In this document: in pieces, positions 25,459-34,732 of the stretch
Numbering within the stretch: position 1 is the first letter of the stretch
Layout of the letters: the number at the start of each line of letters is the position of its first letter
NCBI GenBank assembly: GCA_949840935.1
Contig: CATKXX010000009.1
Location: forward strand, 22,784-86,783
Origin: an uncultured Acetatifactor sp.
GTDB lineage: Bacteria; Bacillota; Clostridia; Lachnospirales; Lachnospiraceae
Length of the DNA: 64,000 nt
Reading direction: 5' to 3'
Program-made: the position numbers and the translations under genes
The notes under the pieces: generated by a model
The model's input: the letters and a program-made list of their open reading frames with translations, nothing else
What the model was told of the DNA's origin: nothing
The model's database searches: none

Positions 25459-26574
25459 TCAAGTATCTTTTACTTTTTCTCCTGAAACATACATGCTTTT
25501 CTTTGCCTTGTTTACAATTTCAATGAAATCGTCTCTGGTATTTGGTACCGGAAGCTTCTGTTCAACATATAAGTCATTCAGCGATCTGTAAAATATGTCA
25601 TATGAATTGTTGGAATAAGCGAATTTCATGATATTGCGCAGCATGATACACTTAACTTTCGTCCTGCAGAAATCCCACAGCATATTGAGAATAACAGCCG
25701 ATGAATTGGCGGCCAGAAGGATACAATCTTCACAATCATCATTTAACACCACCAATTCCCAGGGCATAGAATACGGTTCCACACTGTCTATTCCCATTTC
25801 TCTGAATCTGTTTTCCACATCCCGGGGATGCCTCTTTACCAGGATATCTTCCGGTCCATACTGGGATATTAAGAATTCGATAAACTCCAGTGCATTGTCC
25901 GTCCCGCCATCCCTGGCATAAGATTCTTCAAAAAAAATCAACTTCCCTTTATATCGATTTTCATGAGGCGTATACCCATATATGTAATTAAGGACTTTTA
26001 CATACTCATCCCTGTTTCCGTTAATGCTTGGAATAGAATACATTTTATATTTTGTGTTCTTTTTTAGCACCGGGCCATATACATAAATGCCTGCAAGCTC
26101 CTCCAGCAAATACACTCTGCGTTTTCTTAATTCATCTTCAATGTTTTCCTCAAGCGCATAAAAGGTATAAATACCCTCTCCGATCAAGTATGGTGTGGCG
26201 GTATCCATAATTGCCTGATACATATATACGGAAAAATAATCAATTTCAGATGTCATAAATCCAGTATAGGATTCAAAATCCCCTAAAATGTCTCTGGCTT
26301 CCCTCACACATGCTTCTCTGTATCGTTCTCCTTTTGTTGGTTCCTGGTACATTCTGTAACTCTTATCCTGGGGGAAATGATTCGCTTCCACATAGAGAGC
26401 TTTATCAAAAAGTCCTGTTTGTTCTATTTTATTTATTAATCCAGAATTACCCGACGACCTGTCCGTGATTATTAAAGTAGTATCTATGTTCCTTAACAAT
26501 GACAGTTTTACCTGTATAGTAATTATTAGCTCAAGCGCTGAATCTGCTATCAATAAATATCTTTCTTTCTTCAT
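25459..26574 (-). CDS. Polysialyltransferase-like glycosyltransferase
   Basis: A 371-residue protein without signal or membrane segments. It opens with KKERYLLIADSALELIITIQVKLSLL, the layout of the alpha-2,8-polysialyltransferase (POLYST) and related CMP-sialic-acid-using families. It also has the GEGIYTFYALEENIEDELRKRR segment and the conserved VKRHPRD motif near residue 255, then an AANSSAVILNML segment that would line the donor site. The likely donor is a CMP-activated keto sugar made by the upstream genes; that is inference from context. Start at 26574 has AGGGG upstream; an ATG nine codons earlier overlaps the preceding gene. Composition is visibly more AT-rich than the flanking housekeeping genes. 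Confidence 0.72.
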   Translation of the reverse strand: MKKERYLLIADSALELIITIQVKLSLLRNIDTTLIITDRSSGNSGLINKIEQTGLFDKALYVEANHFPQDKSYRMYQEPTKGERYREACVREARDILGDFESYTGFMTSEIDYFSVYMYQAIMDTATPYLIGEGIYTFYALEENIEDELRKRRVYLLEELAGIYVYGPVLKKNTKYKMYSIPSINGNRDEYVKVLNYIYGYTPHENRYKGKLIFFEESYARDGGTDNALEFIEFLISQYGPEDILVKRHPRDVENRFREMGIDSVEPYSMPWELVVLNDDCEDCILLAANSSAVILNMLWDFCRTKVKCIMLRNIMKFAYSNNSYDIFYRSLNDLYVEQKLPVPNTRDDFIEIVNKAKKSMYVSGEKVKDT

Positions 26575-26593
26575 CTTAATACCCCTGATGTGC

Positions 26594-27499
26594 CTATCCA
26601 TCCAACCCGATTCTGACTTTCCCTACAATTTTTACTACTTCTTCAGAAATATCCGAAAAAGCAGAAAACCTATGGGCATTCTCGGGATAAAAGACTGCAT
26701 GATCTCCTTTTCTCAACAAAATACGCGCCATCCTGTCCGGAGCTTTCCAGGTCATCACATCAAGCTTACTGTCATACCCCTTTTTCACGGTCAGCCTGGA
26801 TATATCTGCCAGCTCCACTGCTTCAACACCTTTCGCCACAATCTGAATCTCCACATATTCTTTGTGAGAGATTAAATCGCAATCTCCGGCAGGCCTGGTC
26901 GTATATGAGTGCACTGTATAATAAAAATTTGAGTCAACCACATGCTTCTTTCCATCCGGTCTTATCTCTTTTAATCCCATCAAATAGTGTAAGGCCGTAT
27001 TGATTCTTTTCTCTACTTCAAGCTTATCAGCCCTGGGATTCAGAATCCATTCAACGAATTCACGAAGTGCTCCCTCGCCGGCCCTGCTTATGCATATATA
27101 GTCTGATAAAGCTTTAACCTGTGGAACAGCATCTGATGGACAACCCACTATGCCGCCGGCATCTTTAACGGGATACATACACTTCAGATCCAAAATATCG
27201 TCTCCAAAATACGCACAATGTTTGAAGTTTTCTTCCCCAACAATTTCCTTCAACGCAGATAACTTATCTGACTTACCCTGGTATACATTCTGAATTCCAA
27301 GCTCGTCACATCTGTTTTGAACTATTCTGCTGTTTCTTGCTGTGATAACAATCGGGACTATGTCAAAAGGCTTAAGCAATGTGCTGATGGCATAGCCATC
27401 CTTTACGGAAAATGCCTTTAACATTTCGCCATTTACACCCATGTAGATTTTTCCGTCTGTCAATGTGCCATCTACATCCATTACCAAATATTTTATCAT
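26594..27499 (-). CDS. KdsC-like HAD phosphatase fused to a YhcH/NanQ-type sugar anomerase domain
   Basis: A 301-residue fusion. Residues 1-160 form a KdsC-type HAD phosphatase: VMDVDGTLTDGKIYMG carries the DxD nucleophile, VITARNS the second motif, and YFGDDILDLKCM the magnesium-binding DD. Such enzymes remove phosphate from KDO 8-phosphate or sialic acid 9-phosphate. Residues about 165-301 match the YhcH/YjgK/YiaL (DUF386) cupin (EYVEIQIVAKGVEAVELADIS, then GDHAVFYPENAHRFSA), whose NanQ member equilibrates sialic acid anomers. The pair thus suggests dephosphorylation and anomer control of a ulosonic acid. The ATG at 27499 has AGGAA upstream. Confidence 0.85.
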   Translation of the reverse strand: MIKYLVMDVDGTLTDGKIYMGVNGEMLKAFSVKDGYAISTLLKPFDIVPIVITARNSRIVQNRCDELGIQNVYQGKSDKLSALKEIVGEENFKHCAYFGDDILDLKCMYPVKDAGGIVGCPSDAVPQVKALSDYICISRAGEGALREFVEWILNPRADKLEVEKRINTALHYLMGLKEIRPDGKKHVVDSNFYYTVHSYTTRPAGDCDLISHKEYVEIQIVAKGVEAVELADISRLTVKKGYDSKLDVMTWKAPDRMARILLRKGDHAVFYPENAHRFSAFSDISEEVVKIVGKVRIGLDG

Positions 27500-27517
27500 A
27501 TCCATTTCCTGTTTTAA

Positions 27518-28636
27518 TCAATTCCTGTCTCCAAGCAATTCGTTTATCTGCTTTAGCTTATCAACTTCCAAGTCAGGTTTTATGGTACTTGTTTCCCACA
27601 TAATCTTAGGAATCAGCAACGTATTTTCGGACAAAAGGATATTCAATAAGCAGGGAGCGTCGTCTGCAAGCCACTCTTTATATTCATCTATTGATTCATA
27701 AGAAGTTAAAGTAGCCGCTCTGATGCCATATGCATTCGCTACTTTTTCAAAGTCAGGCACTGTGTAACCGCTTTCTTGCGTTGTTTGTGCCAATCTGCCA
27801 TTATATGATCCATTTTGTATCTCGCTTATTTTTCCAAGGACTCGATTATTCAACACAAAAATTTTGATCGGAAGCCTTTCTCTTTTCACGACCTCTAATT
27901 CCTGTATATTCATTTGCAGGCCGCCATCACCAGTGATGCAGAATACCAAACCATTATTGACTGACACAGATGCCCCTATTGCAAACGGAAGGCCGCATCC
28001 CATTGCGCCATACCCTCCGGCAATGTGAATCCTGCCCTTAATTCCTTTAAGCCAAAGAGATTGTGCTGTCCAACACTCATTTTGTCCGACATCAACTGAC
28101 ACAATAGGATTCTTCGGAAGAAATTGCGCTATCTTATCAACACATAGATTTCCCTCAACATTGTCATATCCTTCGATCACTTTTTTAGCTGCCATACACT
28201 TGTCCCACCAGAATCCATAGTCAGGAATGCTTTCTTTCAGTAAGCTTTCCAGGAAATGCCTGGCATCCATATGATACTTTTCTTCATCTTCTTTGATATT
28301 TCTTCCCAATTCATATTGATCCACATCGGCTCTGATCAGTTTTGCATTAGGTGCAAACAGCTCCTTTTTATGCCCGATCTGTCGAAGTCCCAGCCTTGCA
28401 CCTACAGAAATCACCAAGTCACATTCGTTCAATATCATATTGGCTATTCTGTTACCGTACGTCCCTATAAAACCAATTCTATATCTATCCTGTACCAGAT
28501 CAACCGCATTCATTGTAGTCAGGACCGGGATATGAGTTTTATCTATAAAATCATAAACTAATTCCGCAGCTCCTGCAGCACGTATGCCGTTACCTGCCAC
28601 TAATACTGGCTTTCTGGATGTCGTATGGAAAATCAA
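27518..28636 (-). pseudogene. Acetolactate-synthase-like ThDP enzyme, C-terminal fragment after a frameshift
   Basis: The frame (first possible ATG- or TTG-type codon at 28636) encodes the central and C-terminal parts of a thiamine-diphosphate enzyme of the IlvB family: SRKPVLVAGNGIRAAGAAEL begins the middle domain, and GDGGLQMNIQ with VLNNRVLG forms the diphosphate-binding motif of the C-terminal domain. It overlaps the upstream fragment by 47 bases in another frame. No ribosome site fits it. The region that normally links the two domains (about 30 residues between the VLIDxPxD and KPVLVAG motifs) is missing. A deletion that broke the reading frame, rather than a single-base error, is therefore the simplest reading. 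Function would need both halves. Confidence 0.75.
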
Positions 28637-29126
28637 TCAGAACCCCTCCTTTTCTTCCTGTAGTTGCTAAATTATATGCTCTGGATATAATTTCGGGAAA
28701 TGACTCTGCATTATTTGGCGATACGGAATATTTTGTTATATGCTTCACCATGGATACAATTTCCATTTCCTGAAATCCGTTCTGCCGGACCCCGGAATAT
28801 CCCCTTTGTTCATTTGTCGGGACATTCCCGCTAATACCCATTACCGGAATCCCATCAAACCAGGCATCTGCCAGTCCGCCAAAAGCATTTACAGCACCTG
28901 GCCCCGAGGTTGTAAAGTATACTCCCAATTTACCGCTTGTCCTGGCCAGTCCATCTGCGGCATACGCACACCCCTGTTCGTTATAGCATACATGCACTTT
29001 TATTTCCGATTTTCTCTCATATAACGCATCCATAAAAGGGACTATATATCCACCGGGAAATCCGAAGACATCCGTGACATCGTGTTTGATCAGAAAGTCA
29101 ACCAAATATTCGGCACAATTCATCAT
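28590..29126 (-). pseudogene. Acetolactate-synthase-like ThDP enzyme, N-terminal fragment
   Basis: The 178-residue N-terminal pyrimidine-binding domain of the same broken enzyme. It contains FGFPGGYIVPFMDALYE, CYNEQGCAYAADGLARTSGK with the activating glutamate, and TTSGPGAVNAFGGLADAWFDGIPVMGISG. It runs in frame to GVLIDFPYDIQKA and then ends at TAA after a short out-of-frame-like tail, SISGR. The ATG at 29126 overlaps the aldolase stop by four bases, so translation is coupled. In the intact state the enzyme would be about 560 residues and would form carbon-carbon bonds from pyruvate or another 2-oxo acid. Confidence 0.78.
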
Positions 29127-30160
29127 TCCCGCTCTCCTCCCCTGTATTTTCCCATTATGCAGTCAAGTGCTGTAAAGTCTGTTTTAGAATAACCGACCCC
29201 ATATCTCGTTCTCTGCAGAGGAGTCAGTTTCCCAATAACGTTATAAATCTGATTTGCTGTACAATCATATTTCTTTTTCAGATAATAAGCATTATCCACA
29301 TGAGAATGCATGGTTCCGCAGACGTACATGGAAAGGTCATATCCCCAGTTTACAAACGGCAGTAATGGAGTTATATATCTGTCAATCGTTTGGAGCAATA
29401 CAGGGATATCATACTTTTTTCCATACCTTTTGTTCAAATAGTCAGCCAGTATTTCGGTCTTGGCATTACCGGCACCTCTTCCCATTCCAAAGAGCGAACC
29501 GTCAATGATCACATCCCGTCCCGATTCTTTCGCCAGGTCAATCAACAATTCAGCCAGTCCGCATGATAACCCAAGATTATCATGTGAATGAAGCCCGATT
29601 TTTATATCTTTATCAAGCAGGCTGTCAACTTGCCCAAAAATCACCTTCAAATCATTAAGATACATGGCGCCAAAAGTATCTACCACTGAAAATGACGCAG
29701 GTTTTACTTCATTAACTTTCTCAAGTAATACATGTCTCTCCTCGTCAGTATAGCTTATCAAGTCCATCGGATTAAACTGAATGAAATACCCCTTTTTTTG
29801 CGCCCCAATGCAAAACTGTAAGGAATCATCCATTTCATGTTTTGCAAAAGAAATCCTGAGCCATTTAAATGAGCTGCCATCACAGTCGTCAAGATTTTTC
29901 AAAGAATATCTGCTATTATCACAAAATCCAAGGTAATTGGAATTCTTTCTTTCTTTTGGAAGATACTTTATAATATCCTTTGAATTGTGATAGACAATTG
30001 TTTCACCGCTCACGTTATCCTGAAGGAAACCCGTCTCAATAAAGTCAATACCGGCATCTGTCATTCCCTGGATTATTCCTTTTACAAATTCCGGATCAGA
30101 ATTTTTATTAAGCAGATATCCTCCATCCCTTATGGTACAGTCCGCAATTTGTACACTCAC
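29123..30160 (-). CDS. HMGL-like (DRE-TIM) aldolase
   Basis: A 345-residue aldolase of the 4-hydroxy-2-oxovalerate aldolase/HMG-CoA lyase fold. Its start IADCTIRDGGYL holds the DxxIRDG metal site, IGLHSHDNLGLSCGLAELL the HxHDN ligands, and FGMGRGAGNAKTE the glycine-rich loop of the DmpG branch. The typical reaction joins or splits pyruvate and an aldehyde. Within a surface-sugar locus that has a CMP-transferase and a KdsC phosphatase but no NeuB or KdsA gene, it may form the keto-acid skeleton instead. The start is a GTG at 30160 overlapping the cytidylyltransferase stop, with AAGGAG upstream. Confidence 0.85.
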   Translation of the reverse strand: MSVQIADCTIRDGGYLLNKNSDPEFVKGIIQGMTDAGIDFIETGFLQDNVSGETIVYHNSKDIIKYLPKERKNSNYLGFCDNSRYSLKNLDDCDGSSFKWLRISFAKHEMDDSLQFCIGAQKKGYFIQFNPMDLISYTDEERHVLLEKVNEVKPASFSVVDTFGAMYLNDLKVIFGQVDSLLDKDIKIGLHSHDNLGLSCGLAELLIDLAKESGRDVIIDGSLFGMGRGAGNAKTEILADYLNKRYGKKYDIPVLLQTIDRYITPLLPFVNWGYDLSMYVCGTMHSHVDNAYYLKKKYDCTANQIYNVIGKLTPLQRTRYGVGYSKTDFTALDCIMGKYRGGERE

Positions 30161-30810
30161 TTTTTTATCATCTCCTTATATATCGCGTTACAAATATCAA
30201 AATCTTCGGGATAGTCAATATCCATTGCTTCTATCCTGCCCACTTCTTTTATGTACGGACGGGAACCTAACCGGCGATTATGTTCTATAAATGACTTCTT
30301 TGTAAATACATACGCTATGGAAGTTTCCCCATATATCAGCGGGAGATCCTGGGTACGCGGAAAATGATCCGGATTAAAGTTGATAGGATTTCCATTTTCC
30401 CACAAAAAAGTCCTGATTGCTTCCGCACAAAACGCGCTGTCATATTCTCCGCTCCTGACATGCATGATACAATCATCAAGAGTTTCTGATTTTGCAAACG
30501 GCGATGTCGTATGTGCATTTACATATATATCAGCCTCAACTGTTTTCATAAATTCTCTGATAATATCATTTGCATTAATATCATCCCCATCTAAATATTC
30601 AGGGCGTTTCAAAAATTTAACTTTCTGTAATAGATATGGCTTTATTGATTCGTCCGAACAGTAAATATATGTTTCGTCAATACACCTTGATCCAAGACAT
30701 GCCTTCTGGATAAAATGCATTAAAGGAGTTCCATCGCATAGTGGTTTTATATTCTTATGCGGAATCCTTACACTTGAAAGTTTAATCGGAATCAAAGCTA
30801 CAGTTTTCAT
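30157..30810 (-). CDS. Acylneuraminate/KDO-type cytidylyltransferase
   Basis: A 217-residue nucleotidyltransferase that would activate a keto sugar as its CMP derivative. The N-terminus MKTVALIPIKLSSVRIPHKNIKPLCDGTP follows the AR-x-GS-R-x-P-x-K-N pattern of NeuA in relaxed form, and YVNAHTTSPFAKSETLDDCI and DIDYPEDFDICNAI are family segments. It is shorter than two-domain NeuA. The ATG at 30810 overlaps the preceding stop as ATGA and has AGGAG upstream; a further ATG 12 codons earlier lies inside the preceding gene. It begins the set of tightly coupled genes with the aldolase and ThDP enzyme. Confidence 0.88.
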   Translation of the reverse strand: MKTVALIPIKLSSVRIPHKNIKPLCDGTPLMHFIQKACLGSRCIDETYIYCSDESIKPYLLQKVKFLKRPEYLDGDDINANDIIREFMKTVEADIYVNAHTTSPFAKSETLDDCIMHVRSGEYDSAFCAEAIRTFLWENGNPINFNPDHFPRTQDLPLIYGETSIAYVFTKKSFIEHNRRLGSRPYIKEVGRIEAMDIDYPEDFDICNAIYKEMIKK

Positions 30811-33503
30811 AGTTTTTCTCCTGCCTGCCGCTTTTTCAGCACCCATGCATTGAACAATCCATCCGCCATCCCGTCCTCGTAAGATATGTTTTCCAGGATT
30901 TCCAGTTTACATTTTTCTTCCTCTGCAATCCGTTCAAACAGCCCGTCCTCAAACCACTGCTCCCATTCATCTATCTCAAGCAGTCCCATTGCCTTTTTAT
31001 TCTTGTCAATGATCACTGCCTCCCCGCCTGGCTTGGTTACACGCAGCATTTCCCTTACCGCATTGTCCGGGAAAATACTGTGCTCCAGAGATTCCACCGC
31101 ATACACGATATCGAAAGTATCATCCCCGTAGGGAATCTGTGTCAGGATACCACTGCGCGTTTCTATGGCAGGGGCTATATCTTCCATCACCTTTTCCGAC
31201 AGGTCAACCCCGCAGCACTTCATCCCGGGGAAGGCTTCGTGCAGATGATTCAGATATCTCCCCTTTCCGCATCCCACATCGCAGATAATCCCGGCCTTTC
31301 CGTCTCTTACCTTCCGCAATATGACCTGATACCGGCCATCCTCTTTGGCTATGGTATCCGGGAAAACAGCAGCCTGTTCTTCAAATTCCAGTTTATTTTT
31401 AAAATATACCGCATCCAGAAAATATTTTACCGCCCAGCTAATCTCACTGTCTGCAAAATAATCGGGATATTCTTTTCTGTCCGCCGCCTTAGGCGCATCA
31501 ATAACCGGATAACTGCCATACCACCCGCCGCTTTCATTCTGTAACCTTACAGCATATGACAACGCCTTATTCCCATGCTCTGAATCACCCAGTTTAAACC
31601 ATACGACGGCCATCTGGAACATTCCCGTAGAGCAGACCCAGTTTACATCCCTGTAAGCGGGGACATAGCCCTTCTCATCCATGATCTGCCCTATCTGCCT
31701 CATAGCCCTGCCCGCTATGTCTTTCCGTCCAATATCGCACAATCCTTCCATAACATAAGCGTAAAAATGAGAAAGGAAACTAAAATCATTTATGGCAGCA
31801 CTCTCATGGCTTATATAATAATCCGCCGCCTTTTCCGCCGCCTTACGGTACTTTTCTTCTCCCAATACCCTGGCGGCTTCATACAAGGGCGACAAGCAGT
31901 ACAAGTGTATCAGCTCGGAGCAGATTCCCTCCTCGCCCCACGCTTCCCTGGAAGGCGTCGTCATCCTGCCGCTTTCCTCCATATTAGTCAGGATCCACTC
32001 ACATCCGCGCCTGATAGCATCATCCGCCTCCTCCATTCTATCCCTGACTGCCAGAAGGCCCTTTAAAATCTGCGCTGTGTCAAATACATAAGGAGCCCTG
32101 CCTTCCGTATCATACCAGGCGCCGCAGGGATGCTGTATGGAACACAGCCACCTGGCATAAGATAATGCAAGCTCTGTAAATCCCCAGCGCATCAGTGTAG
32201 GAATATAGTAGCCTGTCACTTCGGGATAACCAGCCTGTAAATTGCTGTTATGGACAATCCCCCCGTCTGCCATTGTATTTTTTTCAATCCAGCCCTTTGC
32301 CCTGCCGCATACGTCCAGCCAGGGAACCGCCTCCCCCACAGTTGGTTTCTTTAAATGATGAACCAGCTCCAGATAAACCTCATAACCTGTCACATTATTT
32401 TCCTCCAGCTGAGCTGTCAGGACAGGAAGCTTCCTTGCATCCACAGAAACCACGATCTGATAATCCTCCTGCATCACTTTCATTCGTTCAAAGGAAATGA
32501 CCTCCTTACCGCAGACCTGGGTTCCCACAATTTCTGCATTATTGTCAGCAAAATACGCGATTTTGTCACTGCCGAAGTAATCCAGGGCTTTTCTTCCAAA
32601 CACCCCTGCGCCAAATAAAATAATCTTCTTACTCTCATCCATCCTATTTTCCCTCTCTGTCCATCTTAACGCTTTCGGAAGCCCCCGCCCCCCAAAAAAC
32701 TTCTTCTGAAGAATCTCCTTTTTGCCGGGTTCCTGCCAACACATTTCCAGGTACAAAGATTCCCTTTCCTGCCCTTCTGCCCGGGACAATAAGAATTCCA
32801 GCTCCCGGCACCGGAGCCTGTAAAGCTGTCGTTCGATTTTTTCCGCTTTTGTCTGCGTCAGGCTTTCCCCATGATTGCGATATTGATACAGCTGGCGCGG
32901 CAAGTGCCCAATAGGATAACATTTGGCAATACGAAGCCAATAATCATAATCCTCTACCAGGAACATCCCAGTATCGTATTCTCCAATTGCCTCCGCAGCC
33001 TCCCTTCGGTAAAGGAAACAGGCCCCAACACAGTCGTTACCATATAATTCCTTTACTTCCCTGGACACCGAACCGGTTTTTTCCCCGTTTTCATCGATAT
33101 AATCCATATCAGCATATACCAGCCCTGCTTCACGGTCTGTTTCCAAATATTCCACCATCTCACATAAGGCCCCCGGCAGATAACGATTATCATCTGATGT
33201 CCAGGTAAAATATTTCCCCCTGGCCCTGGCAAACCCTATATTGAGCGAACCAGGAAGCTTTAGATTTATTTCATTGTGTATCACCTGAATCCGCCCGTCC
33301 TGCTTCTGGCAGGCATCCATGATCACTGCAGTGTCATCTGTAGAACAATCATCTACCAGAATCAGCTCCCAGTCCGAAAAACTCTGTCCTGTTACGCTGT
33401 CAATCGACTCTCTCAGATATTTCTCCCCATTGTAGACCGGCATTACAATGCTGACCAGAGGATGATTCCATTTCTCTTTTCCTGCTTTTTTGTATCCATC
33501 CAT
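30807..33503 (-). CDS. Four-domain protein: GT2 glycosyltransferase, Rossmann domain, alpha/alpha-barrel domain and SAM methyltransferase
   Basis: An 898-residue cytosolic protein. Residues about 15-250 are a family 2 glycosyltransferase (LVSIVMPVYNGEKYLRESIDSV, then VDDCSTDDT and WTSDDNRYLPG). Residues about 290-385 form a nucleotide-binding fold (IILFGAGVFGRKALDYFGSD). Residues about 395-690 look like a six-hairpin alpha/alpha toroid, with repeated helices and VHNSNLQAGYPEVTGYYIPTL, resembling glycosidase- or terpene-cyclase-type barrels. Residues about 710-898 form a methyltransferase (IICDVGCGKGRYLNHLHEAF). It may transfer and then methylate a sugar, capping a chain. Start at 33503 has AGGA upstream. 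Confidence 0.8.
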   Translation of the reverse strand: MDGYKKAGKEKWNHPLVSIVMPVYNGEKYLRESIDSVTGQSFSDWELILVDDCSTDDTAVIMDACQKQDGRIQVIHNEINLKLPGSLNIGFARARGKYFTWTSDDNRYLPGALCEMVEYLETDREAGLVYADMDYIDENGEKTGSVSREVKELYGNDCVGACFLYRREAAEAIGEYDTGMFLVEDYDYWLRIAKCYPIGHLPRQLYQYRNHGESLTQTKAEKIERQLYRLRCRELEFLLSRAEGQERESLYLEMCWQEPGKKEILQKKFFGGRGLPKALRWTERENRMDESKKIILFGAGVFGRKALDYFGSDKIAYFADNNAEIVGTQVCGKEVISFERMKVMQEDYQIVVSVDARKLPVLTAQLEENNVTGYEVYLELVHHLKKPTVGEAVPWLDVCGRAKGWIEKNTMADGGIVHNSNLQAGYPEVTGYYIPTLMRWGFTELALSYARWLCSIQHPCGAWYDTEGRAPYVFDTAQILKGLLAVRDRMEEADDAIRRGCEWILTNMEESGRMTTPSREAWGEEGICSELIHLYCLSPLYEAARVLGEEKYRKAAEKAADYYISHESAAINDFSFLSHFYAYVMEGLCDIGRKDIAGRAMRQIGQIMDEKGYVPAYRDVNWVCSTGMFQMAVVWFKLGDSEHGNKALSYAVRLQNESGGWYGSYPVIDAPKAADRKEYPDYFADSEISWAVKYFLDAVYFKNKLEFEEQAAVFPDTIAKEDGRYQVILRKVRDGKAGIICDVGCGKGRYLNHLHEAFPGMKCCGVDLSEKVMEDIAPAIETRSGILTQIPYGDDTFDIVYAVESLEHSIFPDNAVREMLRVTKPGGEAVIIDKNKKAMGLLEIDEWEQWFEDGLFERIAEEEKCKLEILENISYEDGMADGLFNAWVLKKRQAGEKL

Positions 33504-33525
33504 TTACTCATTCCTGTCCGGCATC

Positions 33526-34713
33526 TTACGTTTCCATGATAAGCCGGATCCTCTCTTGAAACTTTTCCCCGGGCTGTATGTAACTGATCTGTTCCTCCCT
33601 GACGCCTCTTTCCACAAGACTGTCCGCAATCTGCCTGCACATCTGTGTATCCAGGATTGCTATAAAAATGCTGTCGAAATCGCAATCCTCCAACTGCTCC
33701 AGCCCCATTACCGGAAGGCCCCTGCTTTGATATGACTGATATCTCTGATCTAACCAGAGACAAATCTTCCCTATCTTTTTTTCTGTCACTACACGATACA
33801 CCGCCTGCCCAAATCCCCCTGCCCCATACAGGACTACTCTTTTAGCGGTAAAATACCGGTCAAAAGGCTCACAGCCAATAAAACAGTCTGTGTTTTTTAA
33901 CATCATAATAAAAAGCATGTACTGATAAAGCTGTGACATCATTACTTCCTGCTTCCTGCATTTTGCAAAAGCCCTTTTTAAATCACAGTACAGATTTCTG
34001 GCCTGAGAAAGTTCCATGGGCTTTCCAACCATGGAATCCGGCCTTTTTCGGTAATGGTAGGGTGTGTATCTCAGGTTCTGCAGATTTTCAGCCTCCAATA
34101 ATACCTGAAAAGTACAGTCTGCATCCTCTCCCATTTTTATATGTTCGTTCACCCGGGACTGGACCCGTTTTATCAGATCCGCCCTGATCAATTTGCATAC
34201 CAGATTAGGGAGGACTCCAAAGGAAAAGAAATGGCCTCCGCACAGCATATGAGGATACACCTTTTCCTCAATCTCTTCTTTCCGATAATATCCCTCTGCC
34301 AGCATATTTTCTTTTTTCGTACAGCCGTACTCGTATTCCTCTACCAATCCATACAAAACCATATCTGTATCTTTCACAGTCATTTTTTCAAGAATGGTCT
34401 CATAAGCCTGTGGGTCAATCCAGTCGTCCGCATCGGCAAAGGTAATGTATTCTCCTGTTGCATAAGAAATTCCCGCATTCCTGGCGCTCACCTGTCCCCC
34501 GTTTTCTTTGTGGATTACCACAATCCGGCAATCCGCAGCAGCATATGCATCGCAAATGTCCGGGCATTCATCCGTTGACCCGTCATCCACGAGAATGATT
34601 TCCAGTTTTCGATAAGTCTGTCTGAGCACGCTGTCAATGCATTTCTCCAGATATGGCCCCGCGTTATATATAGGTATAACAATACTGATCAATGGCTGCC
34701 AGTCTGCGTTCAT
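33526..34713 (-). CDS. GT2 glycosyltransferase with a C-terminal Rossmann-like domain
   Basis: A 395-residue cytosolic glycosyltransferase. The N-terminal GT-A domain shows LISIVIPIYNAGPYLEKCIDSVL, VDDGSTDECPDICDAYA, and ITFADADDWID with the metal-binding DxDD. Residues about 300-380 begin with RVVLYGAGGFGQAVYRVV, a dinucleotide-binding-like fold of the same type as the second domain of the next gene, so the two may bind each other or a common nucleotide. It starts at 34713 with AGAGGGG upstream, 19 bases after the LicD gene. Sugar donor and acceptor unknown. Confidence 0.87.
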   Translation of the reverse strand: MNADWQPLISIVIPIYNAGPYLEKCIDSVLRQTYRKLEIILVDDGSTDECPDICDAYAAADCRIVVIHKENGGQVSARNAGISYATGEYITFADADDWIDPQAYETILEKMTVKDTDMVLYGLVEEYEYGCTKKENMLAEGYYRKEEIEEKVYPHMLCGGHFFSFGVLPNLVCKLIRADLIKRVQSRVNEHIKMGEDADCTFQVLLEAENLQNLRYTPYHYRKRPDSMVGKPMELSQARNLYCDLKRAFAKCRKQEVMMSQLYQYMLFIMMLKNTDCFIGCEPFDRYFTAKRVVLYGAGGFGQAVYRVVTEKKIGKICLWLDQRYQSYQSRGLPVMGLEQLEDCDFDSIFIAILDTQMCRQIADSLVERGVREEQISYIQPGEKFQERIRLIMET

Positions 34714-34732
34714 TGTTCTTATTTCCCCTCTT

